Assembly (NCBI RefSeq): GCF_026151205.1
Contig: NC_087073.1
Span: 6,159,001 to 6,223,000 of the forward strand
Length of the DNA: 64,000 nucleotides
Origin: Bolinopsis microptera
Lineage: Eukaryota > Ctenophora > Tentaculata > Lobata > Bolinopsidae
Direction of reading: 5' to 3'
Of this stretch, positions 53,364 to 64,000 are shown one piece after another. Made by a program: the position numbers and the translations under genes. Numbering within the stretch: position 1 is the first letter of the stretch; the number at the start of each line of letters is the position of its first letter. The notes beneath the pieces were generated by a model. It was not told where the DNA came from. It saw only the letters and a list, made by a program, of their open reading frames with translations, and did no database searches.

Positions 53364-55599
53364 CCAGTTCTCTCCACATTAATACCTCTCTGATATAATG
53401 CGCTGTGCTTATCAACATACGCATGGCCTGGTCCGGCATGGTGCCCTATTGCTTTAATCATACACGGGGCTCCCATAACCTATTATATGTGGCCCCACCA
53501 ATTTATATACAGTTGTTAACATGTATAACAAGCTTGTCTTTAGTAGCACCTCTTCTCCCTTCTTCCCCGCTCTTTTGCGGGCCTTTCAGGTACTGATACA
53601 GTACAAGTAATCTGTGTGGTCGTACCCATTAGAAGGGTTAGTGAGTAGTCAATTATACGTCTATTTGTTTGATCGACAGCCTAATTTAGTGATATATTTC
53701 ATCTTTTAGCTAGCGTCTCAGTTCTCCGAGGCCACTGAAAGAGTTTACTGTACGTTGTTGTTCCCAAGTCCAGACGCCATCATTGATTGTTTATCATTAC
53801 AATAAGCTAGTCTAACCATGACTAGTCATGGACTGTACTGCTACTTATAGGACGCTGAGGCATTGTGTCTATCAGCTGTCGGATACAATGGACAACAATA
53901 GTAGTCAACAAACAATGAACGTTAACTATGTCCAGTGAACCTCGCCATTTCATCCGTTGAAGCACACATTGTGTTTGTCATTTCATCCACTGAAGCACAC
54001 ATTGTGTTTGTCGGCTCGAACAAACAACAATGGGCACCGCCAACAATTGTTATGAGACATAAAGTACCTTTATTATGTCCATTGAATCGCTTACCAAGGA
54101 ACTTACAGAGTGCCCGGCTACTGTACTCTCACATAATTTACAATCATAAGTACCAGTTATATCAGCATAATTCACAACCTAAATAACATGATGATTTACC
54201 TGATCCTGTAACTCTGATGAGTGATCACTAACCACGCTACCACTATCCAGACTAGTACGTTTCCTAGTTTACCTGGTGCCCACCCTAAATAACCGGCCAT
54301 TTTGAAGCAATCCAGCCAAACTGTTTCGGCTGACTTTGTGACGCTTCTCATTTTTCTTTTTGTTCCCCACGTTCACTATGTCTCCACCCATCCGCTTAAT
54401 TATACAGCTCAAGATTAACCCGCTAATCCAGACAGTGGATAATATGGGATATGGCTCTTACATTAACATAATATTCAGACCATCACTTATGAATTGTTCG
54501 ACCATGTGTTAGCACAGGAAACAGGGTGATCTACAATAGTCAAATAAAGTACAGCAGCCTGATATAAAAGCACAGAAACCCACTGCCCAATAATTAAGCA
54601 GAATCGATTAATAATCCCTTTGTTTATTAATAATCCCTTTACGAACCCAAGTATAGTAGTCAATACTTCCGGTGCATGGGTGAAAACTTGATCTCCTCAA
54701 TCTCCACTATGACTAAGCGCAATTATGACTCTAGACATGACAAGACTCTAAAATGTTACGTGTTAATAAGTTACAAAACTACTATAGGGTTAACAAAGGA
54801 CCTCATTCAATATTGGTCCTCTTTGGATGTCCTCTCAGTTAAAAGTAAGAATACGTCATTGGTGCTTTGAAGTGCCATTATGAGGCTAAAGCACCATTAT
54901 CGTTTCAAACCGTTAGTTAATGGTGCTTTGTAAATTGATGCTGTTGTTTCTTCCCACATCCAGAAAGTCTTAAATTTCCTCGCAGTTCAATTTTTATTAT
55001 GCCATAAGAAAGGTCAGGTCGTCTACAAAATTTCATCCTTAATCCAAAATTTCCTCGCAGATTATCTGCCGCCTTTCTAGATGTGGGTGCTTGTTCCTGA
55101 TTGTGTCTGGGTCGCTCCTTTTCAAACCAATCATAAAAATCAGATGCAGGAAAAAATGTCGCACAGTGTAAACCCGTCAAATGAAATAGAAGCGGTGATA
55201 TAATCATTACTAATTACTAATTAGTTAATTAATCATTGTTAATTAGATAACTAGCAAAGAAAGAGAAGATGGCGTTATGGAGTACATGAACGCATAAATG
55301 GATAAATACAGAATAAAATCCGCATAAATTTGTATAACTATAAAACAATTTCATGGATAAAATCAGCTGAACAGTACGTAATGCCTACCATATGAACCAT
55401 GCGAGGGATGGAAAGTGATGTAATGGTAAAATGTTACCAAATAATAGACTGCAAGTGCATGAGTACAGGAAATTGTAGAATAGATTATGCCCATTAAAGG
55501 AGATCACCCCATCGGTTATTTCAAGTTGCAGTAGTTTAAAGTACTTAAGACTATTACTAAGTACTTCAGTTTATTTATTATTTTAACGCTTCTTACTCG
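53364..55599. other. Intergenic, one small duplication
   Basis: A 33-bp unit (CATTTCATCCGTTGAAGCAC plus ACATTGTGTTTGT) is repeated twice at 53946-54011. A minus-strand open frame at 54917-55207 looks like weak coding or old transposon sequence, but has no recognised domain. No gene called. Confidence 0.3.
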
Positions 55600-55921
55600 T
55601 CACACCCTAAGATGAGAAGCACGGACCAGTCGTACTTTTAAATTCGACGGTATCATGCGTACTTTTAAATGTTTATTGAAAAGTACAATCCGAACAATGC
55701 GTGTCAAACCTGTTATTGAGTCTTTATATTGTATAGTAAGAGACTCATATAGATAAAAACCGTCAAATATATTTTGAGTGAAAAGTACGTTGTAATAGTT
55801 TTAATAGTCGTACTTTTCAATCTGGCATACACATACGTCCTTTAGTCCCGAACCCCCGTGCCCCTCGTACCCGTATACCCCCGTACCCCCGTACACCCGA
55901 ACTTCTCATCTTAGGTCACAC
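55600..55921. mobile_element. MITE with 6-bp target duplication
   Basis: TCACAC occurs at 55600-55605 and 55916-55921. The 310-bp element between has perfect 14-bp inverted ends (CCTAAGATGAGAAG at 55606-55619 and its complement at 55902-55915). Its interior has several CGTACTTTTAAA/AAAAGTAC repeats and a C-rich CCCCCGTAC run at 55852-55897. No coding capacity. Confidence 0.7.
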
Positions 55922-57516
55922 CTCTTTGAATACGGCAATATAAGAATATACTGACGAAAGTACACTACTGGAACAAGTAATTGACAACCGGTTATTGCAT
56001 TTTGATTGTTGCAAACAAACATATTTGTATACTCTCAAACCAGGTTTATAGTGCTCTATTTTATAATTATGATACCCGCTATAATTGTGCTTGTACCTAA
56101 TTTCTGAAACCTGTCAGTTTATAGTAGCCATACCTTTAAAATTTTCGAACAAAGACTTTTTTACCAGTAATTGATTTTAGATGATATTATTTATGAACGA
56201 AATCTTTTCGAACGAAATCTTTGCGTGAATGGATTAATGTTATTGTTTTCTATTAGATCTTTGGGCTCCGTTTAATTACATGATCCTTGTTCTCCTAACC
56301 TGGCTATAATTAATTTTAATAAAAATTTATCCTGCACAAGCAACTCAAACCATTCAGAAGAAAAGACTAAATATTTAAATATGAGTTTAATAAATCTGCT
56401 ACGTCAGAGGCAGCTGATGAGCTCTTCCTCGCCGATATATTACAATTGATATGGAATTAGACAACCGGAACCCAGAAATGGGGGTGATCAACAAACGTCA
56501 CACCAGTTAGCCAGTCGCTTCCCAACCGTTATATCTATAACTACGTCACTATGGTAACTCAAACTCTCACAAACACATACGAGATGTCTCTGTGAACAAA
56601 AAGCCAAGCCGGGTATCCCACGGTGCTAACAGAGCCATTTATCTACTCATCACTATCAGGACTGCAGGTGTCACGCCCTTGTCACGTACCCTGGTCTCCG
56701 CCTATTCAACAACCATCGTACCCTGGTCTCCGCCTATTCAATAACCATCGCCTCCCACATTTCATCATCGTGACGCTTTTGTGAAGATTTAACGATGGGA
56801 GAAGAGATGATGAGATGGTGAGATCAGTGCCTTGGGAAGGGAGGGAGGAGGAGGAGAGAGAGATGTGTTCAGTGTTATAGCTGTCCGCTAATACAGGTCC
56901 CAACGTCACTAGTCCTCATTCCACCTGATAAGAGCCAGCTATTATCAGGTTGATCTGCCAGCATCATCAGTTTCCTCCTGGCGCCTGCTGCCGGCCAATC
57001 TTGTCCACATTTATACATGTAAAACTCTTTTTACATATCCTCATATCGTGTGACCTCTGATAAACGCTGATTAGTATACTCTGCATTACGCACAATTTTG
57101 TGTCCGCATATGCTTTCGTCTGACTCTAATACGAATTACACAAGATTGTCACAATTCAAAACATTATATCCATCCTGTCTACACCATCCGCACCGAAAAG
57201 GGTAGTTTGCCGTTACCATGGTTTCCCCGAATATACCCCATTGTTTGCTGTCTACCCGAACACCTCACACATAACGGTCAAGGCAGACGATACTTAAGTA
57301 CCTAGTCGCCTAACAAAGCTTATAACACTTTCACTCGTATTGTTGTTTGCCCGCCGTTTCGTTAAGAGGATAACTAGATAAGTTACCAAACCAGCAGGTG
57401 CTCGAGTATAGCACTGGTCTAGTCAATTTGTTCATGAGTCAACAGCATGTCACAATTATAAATGTAGGACGTAGGTTGTGGGCCACTGACTATGCTAATC
57501 AGTCTGCTACTGCTAG
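55922..57516. other. Intergenic, small duplications
   Basis: The phrase ACCCTGGTCTCCGCCTATTC is duplicated at about 56688-56742, and a short hairpin CTGATAA...TTATCAG lies at about 56927-56950. No exon supported. Confidence 0.3.
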
Positions 57517-57667
57517 CATATCCTCCGTCTATCTAACTTGATATGATGACATTACGTGGTGTGATGACGTCACGTGGTGTGATGACGTCACATATCCTCC
57601 GTGTATCTAACTTGGCTACTTAATCTGTTTTGCTGCCGCGCGCACGTTCTGCCGCCGCGCGCACGTT
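57517..57667. promoter_or_regulatory. Tandem CRE/E-box-like block
   Basis: An 18-bp unit, GTGATGACGTCACGTGGT, occurs about three times at 57543-57595. Two copies hold the perfect CRE palindrome TGACGTCA (57565-57572, 57583-57590), and the first of these overlaps CACGTG. The block is flanked by 24-bp direct repeats (57517-57540 and 57591-57614) and followed by two copies of a CCGCGCGCACGTT phrase. CREs bind CREB/ATF and CACGTG binds bHLH factors; that this is a working enhancer or promoter is inference. Confidence 0.4.
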
Positions 57668-58115
57668 TAGGTATCTATAATATTATATAGGGGTCTTGTA
57701 AAATGGTAACAGGCTCCAGAGTTGGAATCTTAATTGCACTGCTCTATGGCCCAGGCTGTAGTTTCCCGGGACTCAGCAGCTTATAAATGAGTGTATTCTA
57801 ATTCGATAGTAGTTGGTAGGTAGCTCCAAGGCATGTCAAATTACTTTAGGTCCTTAGGACCTTTGTCTCTACGCAGTGGAAGGATCCAGGTACTATTGCA
57901 AATTATCCCCAATTATTATCTTTAATTGATCAAATTTGGCCTATTTCTGATCTAGTCCATACTCAGCTGCTGTAGTACTTATTAAAATCGTTCGTTACGA
58001 AATTATGTTTTAAACTTTTGGCTCTTTAATGGTGAGGCAGGCGTTATTACATTGTTACGGTAAAACACTCTAATACGTTATTTACATTAACATGCCTATT
58101 TACTATTTAGCAATA

Positions 58116-58242
58116 TCATTGACCATTGTCTCCTTCAGTCAATGTATGGAAATTGTTTTTTAGCTCTATAACGTATTCTTCCTTAGAAATCTCTCCGACT
58201 TCGTCAGAAACCTTTAACAGACAGGTAACTGTTTGCAGACCA
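58116..58242 (-). CDS. Candidate terminal exon
   Basis: After the acceptor GTATTTTTTTCTAG the frame reads GLQTVTCLLKVSDEVGEISK, then EEYVIELKNNFHTLTEGDNGQ, and stops at TGA (58116-58118). The composition is that of a soluble, acidic C-terminus. An alternative acceptor (CTGTTAAAG) lies inside it in the same region. No homology recognised, and upstream exons to the right were not resolved. Confidence 0.4.
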
Positions 58243-61178
58243 CTAGAAAAAAATACTGCTGCCACTCCGCAAGCAACCCGGGGTAGAGTCATGATTAATA
58301 ATTGGTAGCTACAACCAGATAGGCATCTTGTCCAGTCTGTCATTAGTCGCAGCATGATACATCTACAGTAAGATCAGCCATATATTCTCATATTCCCATA
58401 TAATGCTTCGTATTTAACATATTAAATGCTCGGTAATGATGCATAGTCTCGTATGCCATCTTTCTGAAACTCTGATAGCTATATAACTGGTAACCACCGG
58501 TAACCGGTGGTAAATGACGACATGTCTGGTCAAGTCGAGATCTTGCGTCTTTAAATAAATCCCATTTTATATCCTTAGGCTTGTCTTTTCTTGGCTATTG
58601 TCTCTTCTTATTACTTTATCTTCATAGGGTCATATTATATGCCCTTTACTTTTAGTTTCATCAATTTGATGTAGAACATGCCGACCCTCTTTATATAAAA
58701 ATTGTCCACATACTTCCTTTTTTCTCTATCCATACTTATATAACTTAATCGGTATAAAGAACACGGAGGGCTGTTTAAGCCGAATGCCGTTATCATCTTC
58801 ATTTTCGTTTTATATATTATATTCAAAACAAGTATCCGTTCAACTTTTACCGTCAACAATTATGCTGTTTGATGACTTTGTCGCTTTAAGCGGTTACTTT
58901 CAGGATTTCCAGTTTTATATTTCAATTCTTATCGTTCAATAAAAGTTAAAACTAATCTCATCCTTTAAAATAAAATATTATATGGAGCAGGGGGCATTCG
59001 TAATATGTATAAATAACATCGACATATTATGTGCATAATAATAGCCTGCATCCATTTTAAAACCATTACGTGCGCAAATGATAATGATATTGGGTCACAT
59101 ATTATAGCAGTATATATATATATATTATATATAATATATATTAATACATCTATGTACCATTTCTGTATATATAGCACTATAGCAGAAATGGTAAAAAGGA
59201 GGGTAAAATCAGATATTTCGATAAAGGGGTTTGCCGTTAGCCAAATAAGAGCTGAATTCAATGACGCTGTGTCCCAAAACAATTTTTAAATAAAGCACTG
59301 TTTGAATCTTATGATAAGTATGTTCTAATAACCAGCAGATAGTTTAATTTATAGTGCTGTCACTAGCCCCTAAGTGCACCGGATATTATTATATTTTCCC
59401 TTTATACAAGTGTAATTTTATTGCGTTTAATGGTTACAGGTACTTGGGGGCCTCTAAGTGTATCTTATGTTATATTCTTATATCTCAACTTAAGCGTTTT
59501 TCACCTTTTATACCCGCTGAAACCCCCCTCCTCTCCCCTTGCTGACGCAATCCATTGTTCGATGATCGTCAAACTGACAAGCTTAAATTAAATTCGGTGA
59601 CATTATTTGAACATCGTTTGCATTGTATATGGTTTGCCTGTTTTATTTGTTATTACTTAATCGTTTGATTAAGTAATTAAATTATTAGTTGAAAGTTTTT
59701 CTTTGTGAGATATTTTAGTAAGTCAGTAGGAACCGCTCTTACGTTTGAAATTTATATTTTTCTTTACTAGACGCAGTCGATATCGGTGGGGCTTAAGTGG
59801 ATGTGCTCCGTTTCTTATTGTCATTACTTAAAAAAACAATTTTAATTCTATTCAGTTCACAACGTTACACAATTTTCACTCAAACTCCCTGCAAAAATTT
59901 AATATTTAGTCATTCAAATAGGTTATATTTACGCGAGCATCTCTAGTTGCATATTTAACAAAACTTGTTCGTTTTATCTATCTGAAAACAACATTAACGA
60001 AAAAAGTATGTAGATTAAGGTCATTTATTTTTCATTCGTTATTTTTACTGTGAAATATACCGCAATCCTGTAACTAATCTTACCTATTAAACCTCTAAAA
60101 TTAACTCATTTGCCAGCTGCGTTCTTAATCTCTGGTAAATAAAATTTGACAGATTTTCTCAACGAATTATCATACCTGCGCTGTGATAATTATTTGATTT
60201 TACACTGCTGGCAAGGCATAATTGTATAATCTCAGGAAACCATAGTTATCGAATTGTTCTGCAATTTCTGATTAATATTAAATAGAATAGATCTTTAGGA
60301 TGTTTATTATTAACTGCTTTAGATTTGTGTAAAGTTCGATAATAATAAATTAAACAGAAAGGTTAAATATCTTATGTTTTAACCCGTCTCAACTGATTAC
60401 TTCGAACATATGGCCGCTTTGAGTAAAATATAAATGCGTATTTTTTAACCACGCTAAGGCGGGTTCAGATCCACCAGAAAATAAAATTCCAATTTCCTAC
60501 ATTATATAATAGTTATTAGTTAATATTAGAGCTAAAATAGCTGTCACGATTTTCGGCAGACACTTTAAGTGGTTAATGTCATTGTACAAACTACTTCCGG
60601 CTGGACAACTATAATAGTGAAGTGAATTAAACAGAATTTACGATAAGTGACATTAGAAATTAGCATTATGAAGTGGAAATAGACAATAGTTATAATTGAT
60701 AACTTCAATGACATTAGTCTTTAGAGCAATTTACACGTGGTCATGAAACTTAATTTACGACACTAAGCCTCATAGCCCCTAGGAGAGCTCAGATCATTTC
60801 TCGTTATTTAGTTTTAATGATCAGCTCATTTTTATTCAATTCTCTTGGAAATCGGACCGTGGATAGGTCGGCTCGATGTCAGACTTTGCGGAACCTACCT
60901 GATGATATAAGTGGATGATATATCAATGGATTGATAGAGATTGTTGTTGTTTAAGTGTTTAGAGATGGACTCCGATTGTTGTTTATAAGTGCTTTGTTTA
61001 CTGCTTACTTGTTTAGTTTTAAAACTCAATAAAGTTAAGAATTTTCTTCGCCGTCTTGTCTGGAGACTTATGATAAAGTCTTGCTTTTTGTGCTACAGGT
61101 TGTCCTTAAACTTAGATTAGTCTTTAAATCGTAGTTAGGTTTGGGTAAGTCATGTGAGTGGGGTCATCTGAGTAGGGT
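58243..61178. other. AT-rich, no gene recognised
   Basis: A short palindrome ACCACCGGT-A-ACCGGTGGT lies at 58493-58511 and an AT tract at 59111-59142. Open frames here are AT-rich and lack paired splice sites. Confidence 0.3.
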
Positions 61179-61183
61179 CCGGG

Positions 61184-61590
61184 TATAAATACTGTATTTC
61201 GATTCATTTCATTCCAAAGTTCATATTTTGATTCCCCTGTCTGTTAACAAGTTTGCGAGCACACACACACAGACGTAAACATTAATCACGTAGGTTCATG
61301 AGCACTTGTATTGACGGGTACACAGGACTCAACTACTCAGATTAAATTACAAATACAAGGTTACCTAAACTGTGGGACCTGCGGGACAAACGTCTGCCTA
61401 AATAATGTATAGTGCGGGGCTGTCATTCGCCTGCTGCTTTACCTGCACGACGTGTGGTTGCTGCTTCCAGAATCCAGATTCTATGCCTGTCTCGCAACAT
61501 ACGAACCCACGATCTAATTATTTAATAAGAGGGCTGGGACTGCGGAGGACTTCGGGTTTTACAATGTCAAATAAACGCTTTAATCGTTAG
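61184..61590 (+). CDS. Small Cys-rich ORF with an upstream TATA box (candidate)
   Basis: A TATAAAT box (61184-61190) lies about 215 bp upstream of ATG 61405. The 61-codon frame (61405-61590) starts MYSAGLSFACCFTCTTCGCC, with six cysteines in 10 residues, and then becomes basic and hydrophilic. The last codons overlap an AATAAA (61570-61575). It resembles no family I can name; the Cys cluster could be palmitoylated or bind metal. It could equally be chance. No splice sites are needed. Confidence 0.25.
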
Positions 61591-61974
61591 TTCCATGTGC
61601 ATTTCTCGCCGGACGGCAGTCTGGGATATGCTGAATTGACGAAGCTTGCTTATAAAGTTATAAAGACTACTCAAAGAGACTGTATTCTTATATCTCCTTG
61701 AGATTCCGTTCATGTTCAACATTATGTGAAATTTCTAGCTTGCCGTAACTCTGGAGTCTGATTTGTATGGTAAAGCTGCCCACTTTGATTGCACAAGTTA
61801 GAGCACTCAGTATATAACTAGACGAGTCAGCTGTGTCCTTGTCGTTTTACTGTCGTTTTACTGTAAACTTTGTACCCATTTCTTGCAGATTTGTAGCAAT
61901 CATTCAAGGCGTGGAGCTGCAGTTTGTAGCAAAACAACTCACTCTACTTATTTGGTATTTACTTGCACAGTTTG
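61591..61974. other. Intergenic, no gene recognised
   Basis: Nothing supported up to the 3' end of the LINE remnant. Confidence 0.35.
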
Positions 61975-63000
61975 TTACTTACTTTTGTTACTTTTGTTGG
62001 GTTTAGCGCACTGCAAAAGGGTCATCAACTATCTTGACCGCCCCATAGCTCCGATGTTACGGGATCCGTTCGCCATTCCAGGATGGAGTTGGTATTAGGG
62101 GATGTGTATTGTGTATCCCTTGACCGGAGGCTGGTCAGGGATCTGCCGGAGCAAGGATGTGAGTTGTATGAATTCGAATTCTTCTATCCTGTTGATGTAA
62201 CCAGGAAGGCAATTCCAGAGACGTAGGCCAATAACAGCGAACGAATTGTCATAGAGGCTCTGGTGGTAAGCAGCAACACCCCTTCGTAGGGAGGGTACAA
62301 CTTCTTTAATGCCAGTTTGAGGTCTTGAAGTTAAGTTAATCTTCAGATCGTTGATGATGGACCCATGGAGGATCTTCCACATGTGTAGCAGGATATAGCG
62401 TTCCCTTCGACGTTGTAGAGACATGAGTGAGATTTTTTAAATCTCCCCCAGTAATCAAAGTGTTGGGTCCCTGCTATTCGAGATGTGAATGTCCGTTGAA
62501 CTCCTTCCAGTTCTTGTATATCTGACACTTTTCATAATGGGCAGCAGTATTCGAGTAAACTGCGTACCATGGACTTGTATAGTGTCAGCATGATAGTAGA
62601 ACTTCTGGTGTGGAAGACACTCAATACCCATGCGGCCTTTTGACGTGCCTTGTTTGCCATAGCTTTGATTTGTTAAGTCCAGCTCAAGTCAGAACTGACA
62701 GTAACTCCAAGGTCCCGAAGTTGTTGGACAGGCGTAAGATTGCCTTTGGAGGTTGAATACTTGTAGACTTCACATGTAAATGGCAAGTGGTGCAATGGGC
62801 TAGACCGATTGACAGCATGGCTTAGAAACTCAAATTTGTCTTCATGAAGTGACACATTGTTTCTAATGGACCACTGAGTGACTCTGTCAAGGTCTTGCTG
62901 CAGCAGTGGCATATCCTGAGTCTGGGATATGGCTTTCATAATCCTTGTGTCATATGCAAAGCAACGAATGACACTGTTAGTAACGCAGTTTGGATATGGA
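61975..63000 (-). pseudogene. Dead 5'-truncated LINE: reverse transcriptase C-terminal part
   Basis: On the minus strand, coding similarity begins near 63000 with SVIRCFAYDTRI, where the normal FADD catalytic motif reads FAYD, so one catalytic Asp is lost. It continues DRVTQWSIRNN, VQQLRDLGVTVSSDLSW, then a TAA, KARQKAAWVL, SMVRSLLEYCCPL, then a TGA, and VQRTFTSRIAG. A frameshift near 62440 leads to the last frame: MSLQRRRERYILLHMWKIL, YDNSFAVIGLRLWNCLP and IPDQPPVKGY, ending at 62095. About 120 bp of 3' UTR follow, with a terminal AACAAAAGT-type repeat. It belongs to the CR1/Jockey-like non-LTR group common in marine invertebrates and is clearly inactive. Confidence 0.8.
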
Positions 63001-64000
63001 GATTAATAGGGTAGTTTCAAGAATTTGGATTCAAGTTTAGTAATTATTTCCTGTCTGATAATATGTTATGTTCATTATCCTGTCACAGGCATATTATCGT
63101 ATGGATGAATGTATTATTTCATCCGTTGAATAGGTAATTTCAGCAGGTGATTAATAACTGCATAAAAAACGTCAGTATTCATTATTAGTTTATATTATGT
63201 ATTAAAGTTCATGATAAGTTTTTGTTGTAAACGTCATCCAATTAACAATGTAATTCATAATTTCTAACAAAAAAGCCGAGTGATTAGGTAGAACTAATTA
63301 AGAATTTTAAAAAGGTACGACAAAATGATTTTGTTACGCCGCGTTTTTTTTTCCGAGGTAAGTGTTCGCTCATTATATTATTTAGATTTTGTATTTAAAT
63401 TTTATTTTTTAAGTTAAAATAATATTTTAGTTTAAACTTCCAGCATTCTTTGAAGTTACGGAAAGAATAGGATAAGCTGTGAATATACTCGTAACACAGG
63501 TTTCTCTTCCGGAATGTGTTGTCCATAGTCCCATGAAGCATCCCAACAAGTTAATTACAATAAATCAACCTTAATTTACTCTCGTTTATAATCGATTTAC
63601 GATGCATGGTGTCACATACCACAAATCATACAGAAACAGTTATATCTATACTTTATTACGCTTAATCAAACATGATAAAGAGAAGTAACTAACATATAAT
63701 AACATAAAAATCATAACATTCATCGATACTTCCAGTTGCATACATATATGCGGTTTAATTGCATTACCTAATATAATGTCATTATTTGATTAGACCTGAT
63801 ATGGATTAAAAGAAATGCAGACTACTAGTTTTTCGAAGAGTTGGACGGATTTTCTATCTGCTGATTTTGTAGCCGTCTTGGCTGGGTACAGAGGAGTCGA
63901 TTGTTTAATCGGACTGATTTTGCTTTATCTTTTATCTTGGAGTTGTCAAATTTAGAACTGCGTTCTTATGGTGATTATTTGCCTTTATGGCCCAAGAGGG
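63001..64000. other. AT-rich right end, no gene recognised
   Basis: No exon, repeat or RNA gene seen. Confidence 0.35.

Noticed and set aside
54917-55207. 96-codon minus-strand frame
   Set aside because: Contains an internal CGAGGAAATTT duplication and looks more like old repeat than exon.
58965-59282. 105-codon minus-strand and 86-codon plus-strand frames
   Set aside because: They run through an AT tract and are rich in Ile/Tyr from AT-biased sequence.
60440-60490. GGGTTCAGATCCACC resembling a tRNA T-arm
   Set aside because: No matching A-box, acceptor stem or cloverleaf upstream.

Overview
This is an animal (metazoan) nuclear genome window of about 35-40% GC. Introns are bounded by GT/AG, exons are short and sparse, and mobile-element remnants and minisatellites are abundant. 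Penelope-like, Gypsy-like and CR1/L2-group retroelements, a CD225 (dispanin) gene and a Munc13-4/BAIAP3-like gene suggest a marine invertebrate. A cnidarian or another early-branching animal would fit, but I cannot fix the phylum from sequence alone. No prokaryotic operon, CRISPR array, rRNA or convincing tRNA was seen.

Layout. 1-1963 (minus) is the 5' half of a C2-domain gene resembling UNC13D/BAIAP3, in six exons that splice in phase and run off the left edge. 2.7-4.5 kb holds two MITE-like elements with terminal inverted repeats. 6.7-8.2 kb is a decayed Gypsy-type pol, and 9.9-11.4 kb is a decayed Penelope-like element with reverse transcriptase and GIY-YIG parts. 12.26-13.01 kb (minus) is a small two-exon acidic-protein gene that abuts a 7-bp repeat. 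14.5-17.8 kb is dominated by 8-bp, 14-bp and CT repeats. 20.6-29.7 kb (minus) is a probable gene with at least four exons joining in phase; its protein is not recognised. 30.8-34.0 kb (plus) is a nearly intact CR1/L2-group LINE with one frameshift.

39.24-41.02 kb (plus) is a complete two-exon CD225/dispanin gene of 154 codons, the best single gene call here. 41.7-41.9 kb is a foldback MITE. 42.9-45.9 kb (minus) holds several separate candidate exons. 46.4-47.7, 49.5-50.4 and 52.6-53.4 kb are large minisatellites with 21/24-, 32- and 56-bp units. 55.6-55.9 kb is a MITE with a 6-bp target duplication. 57.5-57.7 kb carries repeated CRE and E-box-like palindromes. 58.1 kb has a candidate terminal exon, 61.4 kb a small Cys-rich ORF, and 62.0-63.0 kb a dead LINE whose reverse-transcriptase motif is mutated.

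The host genes show no functional cluster. The long reading frames in the repeat arrays are by-products of unit lengths divisible by three or free of stops, and are not called as genes. I found no clearly new multi-gene system. The most unusual signals are a quadruplicated 5' splice site in the C2 gene, a coded 21/24-bp minisatellite open in three frames, and a tandem CRE/E-box block.
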